DNA of 21,943 bases from Spirochaetota bacterium (lineage in GTDB: Bacteria > Spirochaetota > Spirochaetia > Treponematales > Breznakiellaceae): NCBI GenBank assembly GCA_023406985.1, contig JAEXTK010000203.1:1-21943 (forward strand), written 5' to 3'. The notes beneath the pieces are model-generated. The model was not told the origin of the DNA. It saw only the letters and a list, made by a program, of their open reading frames with translations, and searched no databases. Positions 1 through 8,271 of the stretch are shown piece by piece. Position 1 is the stretch's first letter. Each line of letters begins with the position of its first letter. The translations under genes and the position numbers were made by a program.

Positions 1-252
1 TCAAGATCTTTTTTTCGATCTTTCGTTCGGCATCCGGACTCGGCGAACACCGCAGTGTCCGAAGAAGCCCGCGCGCTCAGGCCGAAGCGACATCCTCAAC
101 TCCACCGCATTGCGGCGGAATCGGAGACCATGGCTTCGCGTTTTCCAACTGAAGTTATTGCCTACGGGCAGAAGCACCAACGGCAGATCAGATCAGTCAA
201 CTGAAGGCGAAGGAGAATATACTACCGATCGCGCGCTTACGCAAGGGCTTTT
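1..252. other. Left-edge region without a convincing gene
   Basis: No gene can be supported here. Frame 1 on the plus strand is open from the edge to a TGA at 202-204, but third positions are not as GC-biased as in the real genes of the window and no family is recognisable. A 30-codon minus-strand frame (93 down to 1) has a GGAG six bases before its ATG and is Arg/Lys-rich, but is too short to trust. Candidate signals are a minus-strand promoter at 216-244 and a plus-strand hairpin with a T-run at 233-254. The stretch may be the leader of a minus-strand gene lying beyond the left edge. Confidence 0.4.
216..244 (-). promoter_or_regulatory. Candidate promoter reading toward the left edge
   Basis: On the minus strand TTGCGT (239-244) and TATATT (216-221) are separated by exactly 17 bp, a sigma-70-like arrangement with a good -10 and a weak -35. 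It lies just downstream of the 107-residue protein gene and would transcribe 1-215 and whatever lies beyond the window. The call rests on pattern only. Confidence 0.3.
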
Positions 253-254
253 TT
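233..254 (+). terminator. Possible intrinsic terminator, plus strand
   Basis: GCGCTTACGCAAGGGC (233-248) can fold into a short stem with one mismatch and an ACGC loop, followed by six T (249-254). It would end plus-strand transcripts entering from the left, although no plus-strand gene is recognised there. The T-run overlaps the stop codon of the convergent coiled-coil gene. Confidence 0.3.
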
Positions 255-576
255 ACGAATTCGCCGACGATTTCTTAAGTTCCGCCTCGCGTTTTTCGAT
301 GGAATCGCGGACCACCGCTATCTCCGCGAGCAGCCCCTTGATGACGGCATCCTCACGAGAGACGGTCTCGGAAGCCCCGTCCGCGAAGGTGGAATACACC
401 TCGGTTCCGAGGCGGGCCATCAGTTTCTGGGCCTGCCCTTCGAGCTGCATGATTTCGAACTTGAGCACGCCTTTCTCGCCGAGGTCCTGAGCCTTGGCGC
501 CGGCCTTGGACACGAAATCCTTGGATACGTTCATCCCTTGCTCGACGAGTTCCCTCATCTTGTCGCCGAAAGTCAT
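253..576 (-). CDS. Small coiled-coil protein, last gene of the phosphatase operon
   Basis: A 107-residue cytoplasmic-looking protein with no signal peptide, no membrane segment and no cysteine. It is charged and strongly helical: heptad-like Leu/Ile/Ala spacing runs through residues 35-55 and again 75-102, ending in a Lys/Glu-rich tail, so a coiled coil or helical hairpin is likely. The start is firm, because an AGGAGG four bases before the ATG overlaps the TAG stop of the upstream phosphatase gene; there are only eight bases between the genes, implying translational coupling. I do not recognise a named family. Context suggests it works with, or is made in fixed ratio to, the phosphatase, but that is inference. 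An anti-sigma antagonist (STAS) fold is not evident from the sequence. Confidence 0.85.
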   Translation of the reverse strand: MTFGDKMRELVEQGMNVSKDFVSKAGAKAQDLGEKGVLKFEIMQLEGQAQKLMARLGTEVYSTFADGASETVSREDAVIKGLLAEIAVVRDSIEKREAELKKSSANS

Positions 577-584
577 GCCGCCTC

Positions 585-3500
585 CTATTTCTTACGGATA
601 CCGAGGATGGTCAGATCGTCGTACTGTTCGTCCTCTTTGATGTGAGTATAGTACATATACTCCGGGTGCAGCGGATTTTCTTTGGTGCGGGCGCAGTAGA
701 TCCGGTACTGATCGAAGCGTTCCTTGAGGAACGCGTCCACCTTCCGGTCCACCAAAACGCGCGCATCCTCCCCCGCCGCAGGGTCGCGGTACATGCGGAA
801 GACCTTCTCCACGGCGACGAGGGCCATGATCATGTCTTCCACCGAGCCCGCGCATCCCGAAAAATCGAAATCGAGCTTCTCCTCGGGATTCGGATCGTGG
901 TACTTGGCCAGGCTGAAACGGCCGCCGTGCATCACCGCTTCTAGGATGGCTTCCACCCGCTCGTAGCCGAGTTCCTCGTCGGCCTGTCCGACGCTATGGT
1001 TCCCGTGCGGGGTATCCTTGGCCGCGCCGCCCTCCGTGCACTCGATTTCCTTGTAGTTCGCATCCCGGAACCGGCGCTTGGCCTCTTCGATACCGTCGGT
1101 ATAGAGGAGCAGGGTATCGCCCACATCGAGCTTGAGCTTCTGAATCGGATAACCGCTCTTCATCTCGACCATGAAATTGGCGAATACGCCCGCGGTCGGC
1201 GTCTCCGCGAGTTTCGTGAGCTTCATGCGGCCTTCGGAGGCGTCGTACCAGTGCACGATGTTGTCGCCCGCGTTGCAGAAGTGGACCTCGCCCGTCACCG
1301 AATCGAAGAGGCAGAGCGTGAACGCGGCGAAGCGGCCCTTGAATCCGCGCGACTCGATGAAGTCGTTGATCTGATAGACGACCCGATCGATCTGCATCCC
1401 TTCCTTGGTGGGTTTCCAATTCTTGAAGAAGTTCAGGAAGAGGGTCGCGACCTCGATCATGATGAGGGCCGCCGGGACGCCCTTGCCCGCCACGTCGCAC
1501 TTGATCACCGCGTAATAGCGATCGTCGAGCTTGAGGTAGTCGAAGTAGTCGCCCGAGACGCCTTTCGCGCCCTCGTAGTAGCCGAAGAACTCGGCGTTGG
1601 CCGTATCGGTGCGTCCGGTGGTGAGCTTGTTCCCCTGGCGGTCGGTCTCCAGAGGGATGAACATCTTCTGGACTTCCTTACCGATGGTGAGGTCCTGCGA
1701 GGCCAAGGCCGCCTTCACGAGGCCGTGCGTCATGTCGTTGATGGTGTCGCCGAGCACGGCGATCTCGTCCTTGCTCTTGACGGCGATGTCCTTTCCCGCG
1801 AGGTCGGCCTTGTTCTCGGTGTCGCGGATCGTCTCCACGTGGGCGACGAGGCGCTTGATCGGGCGGATGATGACCGAGGACAGGAGCAGGGCGCCGGCGA
1901 CTCCCATGGCGAGCGCGGCGAGGGCCACGAGGAGGGTCGTCTTGAACAGCTCGGCGCGGCCGGCGGCGATCTCCGAGACGATGGAATCGACGGAGACCTC
2001 CAGGCGCACGAGGCCGCGGAAATAGAGGTCCTCGGAGCCTTGCCGATACATGACCGGTTTGAAGAACACGAAGACGCGTTCATCGCCCGTGAGCCGTTCC
2101 GTCGGGAACTCCGGCTCGGAGCCGATCTCGGCGGCCAGGGCCGTGAGGCGCTCGTTGAGCCGCGCTTCCAGCGTCCTCGTGGTGGACTGGATATCGTCGC
2201 GGCGGCGCACGCTCTCGCGGTCGGTGCTGAGGGCGAGCTTGAGGCCCTCCTGGGTCAGGTCCGCGATGCTCGCCGAGATGTCGCCGACTTCGAGCCGGGC
2301 CCGATCGTCGAGCTCCTGCGCGATGGTCTTGAGGCGCGGCGTGAGCAGGTCTTCCAGGCGGGAAACGCCGGCCTGGAAATCGGCCGTATCGATCTTGGAC
2401 TCGATGTCGGGATCGTTCGTGGCCCAGACGTGGTCGCTGAAGATGGTGGCGTCGGCGCCGAAGCCCGTGATGGTCGCGTAGCGGGCCTCGGGGACGGCCG
2501 CGGCCTGCGCGGGCAGGAAGCCGAGCTCCAAGACGTTGCGGCTCGGGAGGTAGGCCCGGGCGCCGGAAGCGAGGCTATCCATGAGAACCCGCGAGCGGTC
2601 CTTGAGGCCCCGCAGCAGCGTCTGTTCCTGCGTGCGCGTCATGAGGATGGACAACGGGACCGAGACGATCACCACGACCACCACGACCAGGACGCTCGTG
2701 AAGGAGGCGAGTTTGAGGCGTAAGCCTCCGCCCCGCTTCCGCACCGCGACTTCCCGCGCTTTCTTTTCCGAGGGCATAAGATCTCCCGTGATGAGCGCGG
2801 CCACCTCCAAGCGGATGGCCGCGCTTTCGCTAATGACGTCCCCGATCCCGCGAACGGAAACGGCGAGGCCGAGCGCGCCGAGCAGCATGACCGCGGCGAG
2901 GACCAGGACGGCCGAGTCGAACACGAAGCGGCGAGGCTCGAAGCGGCGCCAAGAAGGTTCCCAGACCTGCGCGTAATCCCCGAACTTGACCGTGCCCGAC
3001 TCGTCCACCGCGACGAGCGGAGCGGTCATGCGGAGGCCGCGCGTAGGATGGAGGACGCCGATTCGATAGGTCCCCTCCTCCATATCTTCCACGCGGAGGC
3101 CGGCGATTTCCCGGTCCGACAGCACCCGGTAATCGCCGTTTTCCAGCGAGAACTCCCGATCGTAAGGCTCGATGCCGTCCCGATCCAGGAAAACGCGCGA
3201 GACCGCGCCGCCTTCGGCGAAGCCGCGCCCGAGGATGCGGAGGGAAAGGACGCCCTGCTCGTCGCGTTCGGCGTCGGCGAACGTGACGTAGGTGTACGGC
3301 ACGTACTTGTTCGCGCGGAAGACGTAGCTAGTGCTCTCGCCGACGTTGCCCACCTCGTCGACCGCCGAGACGGTGAAGCGCCAGACGCCGTCGTCCCGGT
3401 TGACGAAGGAGGCGGAGGTGGCGGGACCGAGGGAGCGCGGGGTGGTCCGCTTGGCGGGAAAATCGGCCGCGACGGCGGCCTTGAAGGCGGAATCGTCCAT

Positions 3501-5159
3501 GGCCGCGTAGCGATCCAGGGGCGCGAGGTATTCCAAGTCCCACGCGTAGCCGGCGATGTCGGAGGCGGGAGGCGGATTCCATTCGATGGAGAAGGTGTTG
3601 GAGGCCAGGAACCCCCGCTCGTCCCGCGCCGGGGGGAGGATGTTCGCGGTGGGAGGCGGCGTCGTATCCCGAAGGAATTCGATCCGCGCGGGAGATGACC
3701 AGTTGCCCGCGTAATCTTGGGCGATCACGGAGAAGTACCACGGGCCGTCCTCGGTCGCGACGCGTTCCGCGGTCGTGTTTATCGCGTAGGCCATGACGCG
3801 CCGCGGAGGCTCTTCGTCTTCGTTCATGCTCCACGAGAAGGCGTAACCCGCGATGCCCGAGGTATCCTCCCCCACGCGCCAGGAGAATCGCGCGGTATCG
3901 CGGCGGCCGCGCGCGCCGGGCTGGAAATTCTCCGCCGCGAGGACCGGAGTCGGCACCGAACGGTCCGGCTCCAGGAGGAAGATGCGATCCGCGCCGCGCG
4001 ACTCCGCCTGCCAGAACACGAAAAGGCCGTCCCGGTCCTGCGCGGGCCTGACGAAGGCGGCGTCGCTCCCGGGAGGAGACAGCTCCACGTCCTGCCACTC
4101 GATGCCTTCTTTCTGCGCGAGGTAGACGCGGTTACGGCCCCGCCGGTTGTCGAACCAGACTATCGTCGGCCGGCCGTCCCGCTCGAAGACGATCGGATTG
4201 TTGCAATACGCGCCGGCAGTGGTCACCCGATCGACGTCTCCGATTACCGTCCCGTCCGGAGAGAGGGCGGTCGCGTAAATCTGCGGCGAGCCGATACCCG
4301 CCCGCCGCTCCCACGCGAGGAACAGGGAATCGTTCACGAGCGCGAGATACGCCCGCTGATTGTCGAAGAACTCGGCCTCCGCCCTCGTCTGGGCCACGGG
4401 GTCGCGGAATCCGGTCACGAGCCGGGCCGGCGACCACGTCCGGCCGCCGTCGGCGCTCGACTTCAGGTAGAGCTGGAAGGTCGGCCTGAGGGCGGTGGAA
4501 AGGGACTGGAACACGACGTAATCCCGTCCGAACGCCGCCACGTGGGTCGGCAGGAAGTTGAGCCTGAGGCCCGTATCGGTAACGAAGGGTTCGAACGGCG
4601 ACCACGAGCGGCCGTCCTGCGAGCGGGCGAGGTGGATGGAGAGCGACTGCTCGGCGCCGCGGGTGACGAAGAGGAGATACCCTCCGTCCGCGCGCACGAA
4701 GACCCGCGGGGCGACCGCGCTTTCCGATCCGCCCGCCACGACCGACTTGGAAAAACTGCGCCCCTCGTCGTCCGAGATGAGGATCTCGGTGGTTGCGTCC
4801 GAAGCCGCCGCGGCGATGAGTATGCGCCCGCGGCCGTCCACCGCGATGCTCGCGATGGCCGGTTCCGCCCGCGAGTACACGTAGGGCCCCGCAACGGCGC
4901 GCCGGACCTGCCAGGCCTGCCCTGCCCGCTTGACCGCGAGGGAAAGGCGCACGCTCACGCCGCCGCCTTCCAAGGGGGTGGATTCCTGCCAGGCGAGGGC
5001 GGAAATGCCGTCCCCCGAGGCCGAGATCGGGAAGCGGCCCGCGCCCTCCGAAAAGGGAGCCGGCGCCTCCCAGTAGAAATCGGAAAGGCCGAAGGCGCGG
5101 CCGAGCGCGCATACCGCGAGCGTCAGGAGGAGGGCGACGCGAGCCGGGAGGCGTCTCAT
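585..5159 (-). CDS. Membrane SpoIIE/PP2C-type phosphatase with extracytoplasmic Asp-box region
   Basis: A 1524-residue predicted sensor phosphatase that should remove phosphate from Ser/Thr of cytoplasmic partners. Order: signal peptide (1-24); sialidase/BNR-like region with three Asp boxes near 129-136, 180-186 and 235-242 (the last reads SADGGRTW); two Fn3/Ig-like segments (about 410-620, each ending in an xDxxGN pattern); membrane segment about 745-769; short cytoplasmic loop; membrane segment about 818-840; extracytoplasmic sensor with coiled coil to about 1068; membrane segment about 1071-1096; HAMP (IIRPIKRLV onward); PP2C domain about 1160-1524. PP2C metal motifs are intact: GVSGDYFDY (D1204), CDVAGKG (D1222), YTDGIEEA (D1355) and YDDLT (D1514/D1515). 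An insert of about 100 helical residues sits between the last two. Its ATG overlaps the upstream gene's TGA (ATGA), so the genes are coupled. Confidence 0.93.
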   Translation of the reverse strand: MRRLPARVALLLTLAVCALGRAFGLSDFYWEAPAPFSEGAGRFPISASGDGISALAWQESTPLEGGGVSVRLSLAVKRAGQAWQVRRAVAGPYVYSRAEPAIASIAVDGRGRILIAAAASDATTEILISDDEGRSFSKSVVAGGSESAVAPRVFVRADGGYLLFVTRGAEQSLSIHLARSQDGRSWSPFEPFVTDTGLRLNFLPTHVAAFGRDYVVFQSLSTALRPTFQLYLKSSADGGRTWSPARLVTGFRDPVAQTRAEAEFFDNQRAYLALVNDSLFLAWERRAGIGSPQIYATALSPDGTVIGDVDRVTTAGAYCNNPIVFERDGRPTIVWFDNRRGRNRVYLAQKEGIEWQDVELSPPGSDAAFVRPAQDRDGLFVFWQAESRGADRIFLLEPDRSVPTPVLAAENFQPGARGRRDTARFSWRVGEDTSGIAGYAFSWSMNEDEEPPRRVMAYAINTTAERVATEDGPWYFSVIAQDYAGNWSSPARIEFLRDTTPPPTANILPPARDERGFLASNTFSIEWNPPPASDIAGYAWDLEYLAPLDRYAAMDDSAFKAAVAADFPAKRTTPRSLGPATSASFVNRDDGVWRFTVSAVDEVGNVGESTSYVFRANKYVPYTYVTFADAERDEQGVLSLRILGRGFAEGGAVSRVFLDRDGIEPYDREFSLENGDYRVLSDREIAGLRVEDMEEGTYRIGVLHPTRGLRMTAPLVAVDESGTVKFGDYAQVWEPSWRRFEPRRFVFDSAVLVLAAVMLLGALGLAVSVRGIGDVISESAAIRLEVAALITGDLMPSEKKAREVAVRKRGGGLRLKLASFTSVLVVVVVVIVSVPLSILMTRTQEQTLLRGLKDRSRVLMDSLASGARAYLPSRNVLELGFLPAQAAAVPEARYATITGFGADATIFSDHVWATNDPDIESKIDTADFQAGVSRLEDLLTPRLKTIAQELDDRARLEVGDISASIADLTQEGLKLALSTDRESVRRRDDIQSTTRTLEARLNERLTALAAEIGSEPEFPTERLTGDERVFVFFKPVMYRQGSEDLYFRGLVRLEVSVDSIVSEIAAGRAELFKTTLLVALAALAMGVAGALLLSSVIIRPIKRLVAHVETIRDTENKADLAGKDIAVKSKDEIAVLGDTINDMTHGLVKAALASQDLTIGKEVQKMFIPLETDRQGNKLTTGRTDTANAEFFGYYEGAKGVSGDYFDYLKLDDRYYAVIKCDVAGKGVPAALIMIEVATLFLNFFKNWKPTKEGMQIDRVVYQINDFIESRGFKGRFAAFTLCLFDSVTGEVHFCNAGDNIVHWYDASEGRMKLTKLAETPTAGVFANFMVEMKSGYPIQKLKLDVGDTLLLYTDGIEEAKRRFRDANYKEIECTEGGAAKDTPHGNHSVGQADEELGYERVEAILEAVMHGGRFSLAKYHDPNPEEKLDFDFSGCAGSVEDMIMALVAVEKVFRMYRDPAAGEDARVLVDRKVDAFLKERFDQYRIYCARTKENPLHPEYMYYTHIKEDEQYDDLTILGIRKK

Positions 5160-8100
5160 AGGCGCGCCTGGATCCTTCGCTGCAGCTCCAGGATGCGGGA
5201 GGAGTTCTTGTTCCGGCTATCCTGGAGCAACTGCTCGACGATGGCGAGGGCCACGATGGTGTTGCCTTTCTGGAGCTCCTGCACGGCGCGCTGGTATTCC
5301 CGCTCCGAGGCGCTCGAGAGCACGACGACGGCTTGGCCGCCCAGGTCCGTCTGGATGCGGTCCTTCAGGGAGACCGCGGTCTCGTTGCTCGGATCCAGTT
5401 TCAGGGCCTCGTTGAGCTGCTCGAGCGCCACGGGGAACTGGCCGCGGAGGTTGGCGTTGACGATCCGGCTCGCGGCGCGCGTGAGCTCCGTGGAGCGGGC
5501 GAGCGCCTTCGGATCCGGCGGGCGCAGCCGGAGCCCGAGATCGATCTCGGCCTGCTCGATGATGGTCCGGAGGCCGGGGAAACGGGGATTGATCTCCGCC
5601 AGGTCCTGGAGCTCGGAATACGCCTCCTGGGGGCGGCTCTTGAGGCTCGCCTGGGCTTCGGACACCTTCCGCCGGAAAGTATCGTTGAAGGCGTCCGGAT
5701 CGATGAGCTGGTCGATCTTGAGATCGAGGAGGGCCGCTTCCTGGTTGATCGGGAAGACGATGCGGACCTCCTGGATCCGTTTCTTCGCCTCGTCGAAGCG
5801 CGCGAGCGCGTCCGTCTTGCGCCGCGCTTCCAGGAGGGCGCGGCCCTCGTCGTACGCGCGCCGGGCGAAGCTGAGGAGTTGGCTCATCTCCGCGTAGAGC
5901 GGCGCGGTGGGCGGTATCGTACGGCCCGTCTTGATGGAGAGCGCGCCCCGGACCAGGGTGAGCCAATAGGCGACTTCCGGCTCGTCCTGCACGTTCGTCG
6001 TTCTCCAGCGGTTCTGGGCCTGCGCGAGCGACTCCTCCGCGCGATCGAAGGCGCCCGCGAAGTAGGCGGTTTTGGCCTGGGTGATGAGCCGCCGCACGTC
6101 GCGTACGACCGCCTCGTTCTCCGTCTTCGAGATCTCCGCCGAGAGGGCCAAGAGTTTCGCGTCGCGTTCCGCGCGCAGGGACGCGGATTCTTGGATGGAA
6201 AGGGAGAAGTCATACCGTTCGCCGGCGCGTTGGATACGCTCCCGGGCCCGGTCGAAGTCCAATCGGGCGAGGGCGGAGCGCGCCTCTTCATACCGCCGGT
6301 CGCCTTCCACGCGCGCGCTTTCCGCGCGGCTCGCCCGATCGCGCGCCTGGGCCAACGCCGCCCTGGCGCGCGAAAGCTCTTCGGCGCTGCGGCCGGAGAG
6401 GACGCGGATGGAGGCGGCGACGTTCAGGGATCGCGCCTCGCCGCTGATCCGGCCGGGTTCTCCCGCGAGCGCCGCGAGCAGCGCGGCCGCGGCGGTGGAG
6501 ACCTTGCCCGTTCCCGCCTCGGCCGAGAGGAAGACGGGGATGCTCTCCGTCGGATATTTGGGATCGGTCGCCGCAGCCCCGTCCAGGAGGCCCTTGCCGC
6601 GGTCGATCTCCGCCGTTTCCTTGGCCAGCGAACGCTCGAGCTCGGCGGCCGCGAGGGAATAGTGCCGCACCGCGACGTCCACCTCCGCCGTCGTGGCGGT
6701 CCTCGCGAGGGAGGCGAAGGATTCCCGGGCGGCCGCGACGTAGGCGGGGCCCGCCTCATCCACCACGGAGGCTGCGCGGTAGGACGCCAAATCGGCGGCG
6801 TACGCGTCCACCTCCGCCAAGGAGCCTTCTATGCGGTTCGAGAATTCTTGGAGCGAACGCCGGGCGGCCGCCAAATCCTCGTCCCTCGTAGACGCCGCGC
6901 CGGCGCCCTCCCCTTCCACGATGGCCGCCAAGGCCTGCGACTCCCGGACCGCGGCCGCCTGGTAGCGCGACGCGCGGGCGAGAGCGCGGTATTTGAGGAA
7001 GGCCGGCGGTTTTCCTGCGACGATCGAGCGGCCGTAGCTCGTCAAGGCGGGACTCGCTTCCGACCCCGTGACGGCCGCCCAGAGGCCGATCGCCCGCTGC
7101 GCGTACTCCGCGTATTGGCCGCTCGCCTCGAAGGCGGCCGCGACGTCCCGACGATCGGCGGAGCGGGACAGCTCGAACGCCCGCGCGTAGGCGCGGTCGG
7201 CGGCGCCGGTGGCCGCGCCCTGCGCGCGGTTGGCCAGCTCTATCCACAGGGTATCCATGGCGCCGAGCACGCCCTCGGGCCGGATCTCCGTCTTCCTGCC
7301 GAGGACGAACCGGTAGGCGAAGGGCAAGAAGGAGTTTTCCCCGAGCTCCTTGTCCGCGCCCTGCAGCAGGAGGAATTGGCTCTCGAGGCCGCGGCCCGCG
7401 GACGCCGCGGAGTTGCGGATGGAGGCGAACTCGAGGAAGACCCGTTCGGCGGCGGCATACGCGGCGCCGAGTGCGCCGAGTCCGCCCTGGCCCTCCGCGG
7501 CCTTCGCCGCCGCTTCCAAGGCCGCGGTCGCGGCCGCGACGCGTTGGATGAGGTCGTTGAATCGATCGATATCCGTCCCGATCCGACGCAGGGAGCTGTC
7601 CACGCGGGAAACCACGAGGGAGCCGTAGGCGGCGGCATCGAACTCGTCCCGATACAGCACGAAGCCGTCGGTGTAGCGCCGGGCCGCGGCGACGTATTCC
7701 CCCTGGTCGATGAGCTTCCGCCCGTCCGCCATGATGCGTTCGAACTGGTTGCGGTTGTAGGTGAAGAGCGCCGTATCCTTGGTCCGGAGGATGAACTCGC
7801 GCGCGGCCCGGTTCGGGGCCGCTTCCAGGGCCTCGAGGCGGCGTATCATGGTCAGCTTCCGCTCGTCGTTGGTCGGATCGTTGACGAGGACGTCGAGGAG
7901 GTCCCCGGCGAGGGCGTTGTATTCCTCGCGCATGCGCACGATGCGCTGGAGGCGCCGTTGGGCTTCGTCGAAGCGTTTGGGATCGGCCTTGATCAAGGCG
8001 GTGAGCGCGAGGATGGCCTCGTTGTACCGGCGTTCCCCGATGAGGGTGTCGGCCTTGGACATGGGGTCTTCCCGCCGGCCTCCCGCATGGACGGTCGGTA

Positions 8101-8173
8101 CGATCGCCGAGAGGAGAAGGACGATCGTCAGGACGAACGTGGTCCGCGGAAAAAAGCGGACGGTGTGGCTCAT
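5156..8173 (-). CDS. Exported helical (TPR-like) repeat protein, first gene of phosphatase operon
   Basis: A 1005-residue protein with a clear Sec signal peptide (hydrophobic core about 11-25, probable cleavage after VHA near 30; no lipobox cysteine). The mature part is almost entirely helical and Ala/Arg/Glu-rich. A TPR-like unit lies near 38-66, another near 140-180, and further repeat-like helices near 790-990, including LNEALKLDPSN. Long Ala/Glu/Arg stretches in the middle suggest coiled coil. It should be periplasmic, perhaps a scaffold or binding partner for the extracytoplasmic part of the phosphatase whose ATG overlaps its TGA stop. The start has an AGGGGG about 11 bases upstream. It is divergent from the outer-membrane protein gene. 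No enzymatic motif was seen; the function is unknown. Confidence 0.88.
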   Translation of the reverse strand: MSHTVRFFPRTTFVLTIVLLLSAIVPTVHAGGRREDPMSKADTLIGERRYNEAILALTALIKADPKRFDEAQRRLQRIVRMREEYNALAGDLLDVLVNDPTNDERKLTMIRRLEALEAAPNRAAREFILRTKDTALFTYNRNQFERIMADGRKLIDQGEYVAAARRYTDGFVLYRDEFDAAAYGSLVVSRVDSSLRRIGTDIDRFNDLIQRVAAATAALEAAAKAAEGQGGLGALGAAYAAAERVFLEFASIRNSAASAGRGLESQFLLLQGADKELGENSFLPFAYRFVLGRKTEIRPEGVLGAMDTLWIELANRAQGAATGAADRAYARAFELSRSADRRDVAAAFEASGQYAEYAQRAIGLWAAVTGSEASPALTSYGRSIVAGKPPAFLKYRALARASRYQAAAVRESQALAAIVEGEGAGAASTRDEDLAAARRSLQEFSNRIEGSLAEVDAYAADLASYRAASVVDEAGPAYVAAARESFASLARTATTAEVDVAVRHYSLAAAELERSLAKETAEIDRGKGLLDGAAATDPKYPTESIPVFLSAEAGTGKVSTAAAALLAALAGEPGRISGEARSLNVAASIRVLSGRSAEELSRARAALAQARDRASRAESARVEGDRRYEEARSALARLDFDRARERIQRAGERYDFSLSIQESASLRAERDAKLLALSAEISKTENEAVVRDVRRLITQAKTAYFAGAFDRAEESLAQAQNRWRTTNVQDEPEVAYWLTLVRGALSIKTGRTIPPTAPLYAEMSQLLSFARRAYDEGRALLEARRKTDALARFDEAKKRIQEVRIVFPINQEAALLDLKIDQLIDPDAFNDTFRRKVSEAQASLKSRPQEAYSELQDLAEINPRFPGLRTIIEQAEIDLGLRLRPPDPKALARSTELTRAASRIVNANLRGQFPVALEQLNEALKLDPSNETAVSLKDRIQTDLGGQAVVVLSSASEREYQRAVQELQKGNTIVALAIVEQLLQDSRNKNSSRILELQRRIQARL

Positions 8174-8195
8174 GCGCTGACGTTCCCCCTGTCGT

Positions 8196-8232
8196 TATAG
8201 TATCGGTTCACGCCCCCGAGCGCTATACTATA
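8196..8232. promoter_or_regulatory. Inverted repeat with divergent -10-like elements
   Basis: TATAGTAT (8196-8203) and ATACTATA (8225-8232) form a perfect 8-bp inverted repeat with a 21-bp GC-rich spacer, inside the intergenic region between the divergent repeat-protein and UPF0164 genes. Each arm reads as an outward -10 box (TACTAT/TATACT), but neither has a recognisable TTGACA-like -35 at 16-18 bp. It may be a pair of divergent promoters, or an operator controlling both. Confidence 0.5.
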
Positions 8233-8271
8233 GAAAGGCGATCCTCCAAGATGTATACTTGGGGCAACGAT

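Noticed and set aside
1..204. Plus-strand frame open from the left edge to a TGA at 202-204
   Set aside because: Third-position bias is unlike the real genes, there is no recognisable family, and only 67 codons are visible.
644..662. GAGTATA-GTACA-TATACTC inverted repeat
   Set aside because: It lies inside the phosphatase coding region where the Tyr-rich codons (EYMYYT) explain it, and no gene start follows at a sensible distance.
996..2723. Long plus-strand open frame of 575 codons
   Set aside because: Antisense shadow of the phosphatase gene, with Arg/Glu/Gly-rich composition and no domain; the minus strand carries intact PP2C motifs.
5333..8200. Plus-strand open frame of 955 codons
   Set aside because: Antisense shadow of the exported repeat protein gene; GC-rich codons remove stops in the other strand, and no recognisable protein features occur.
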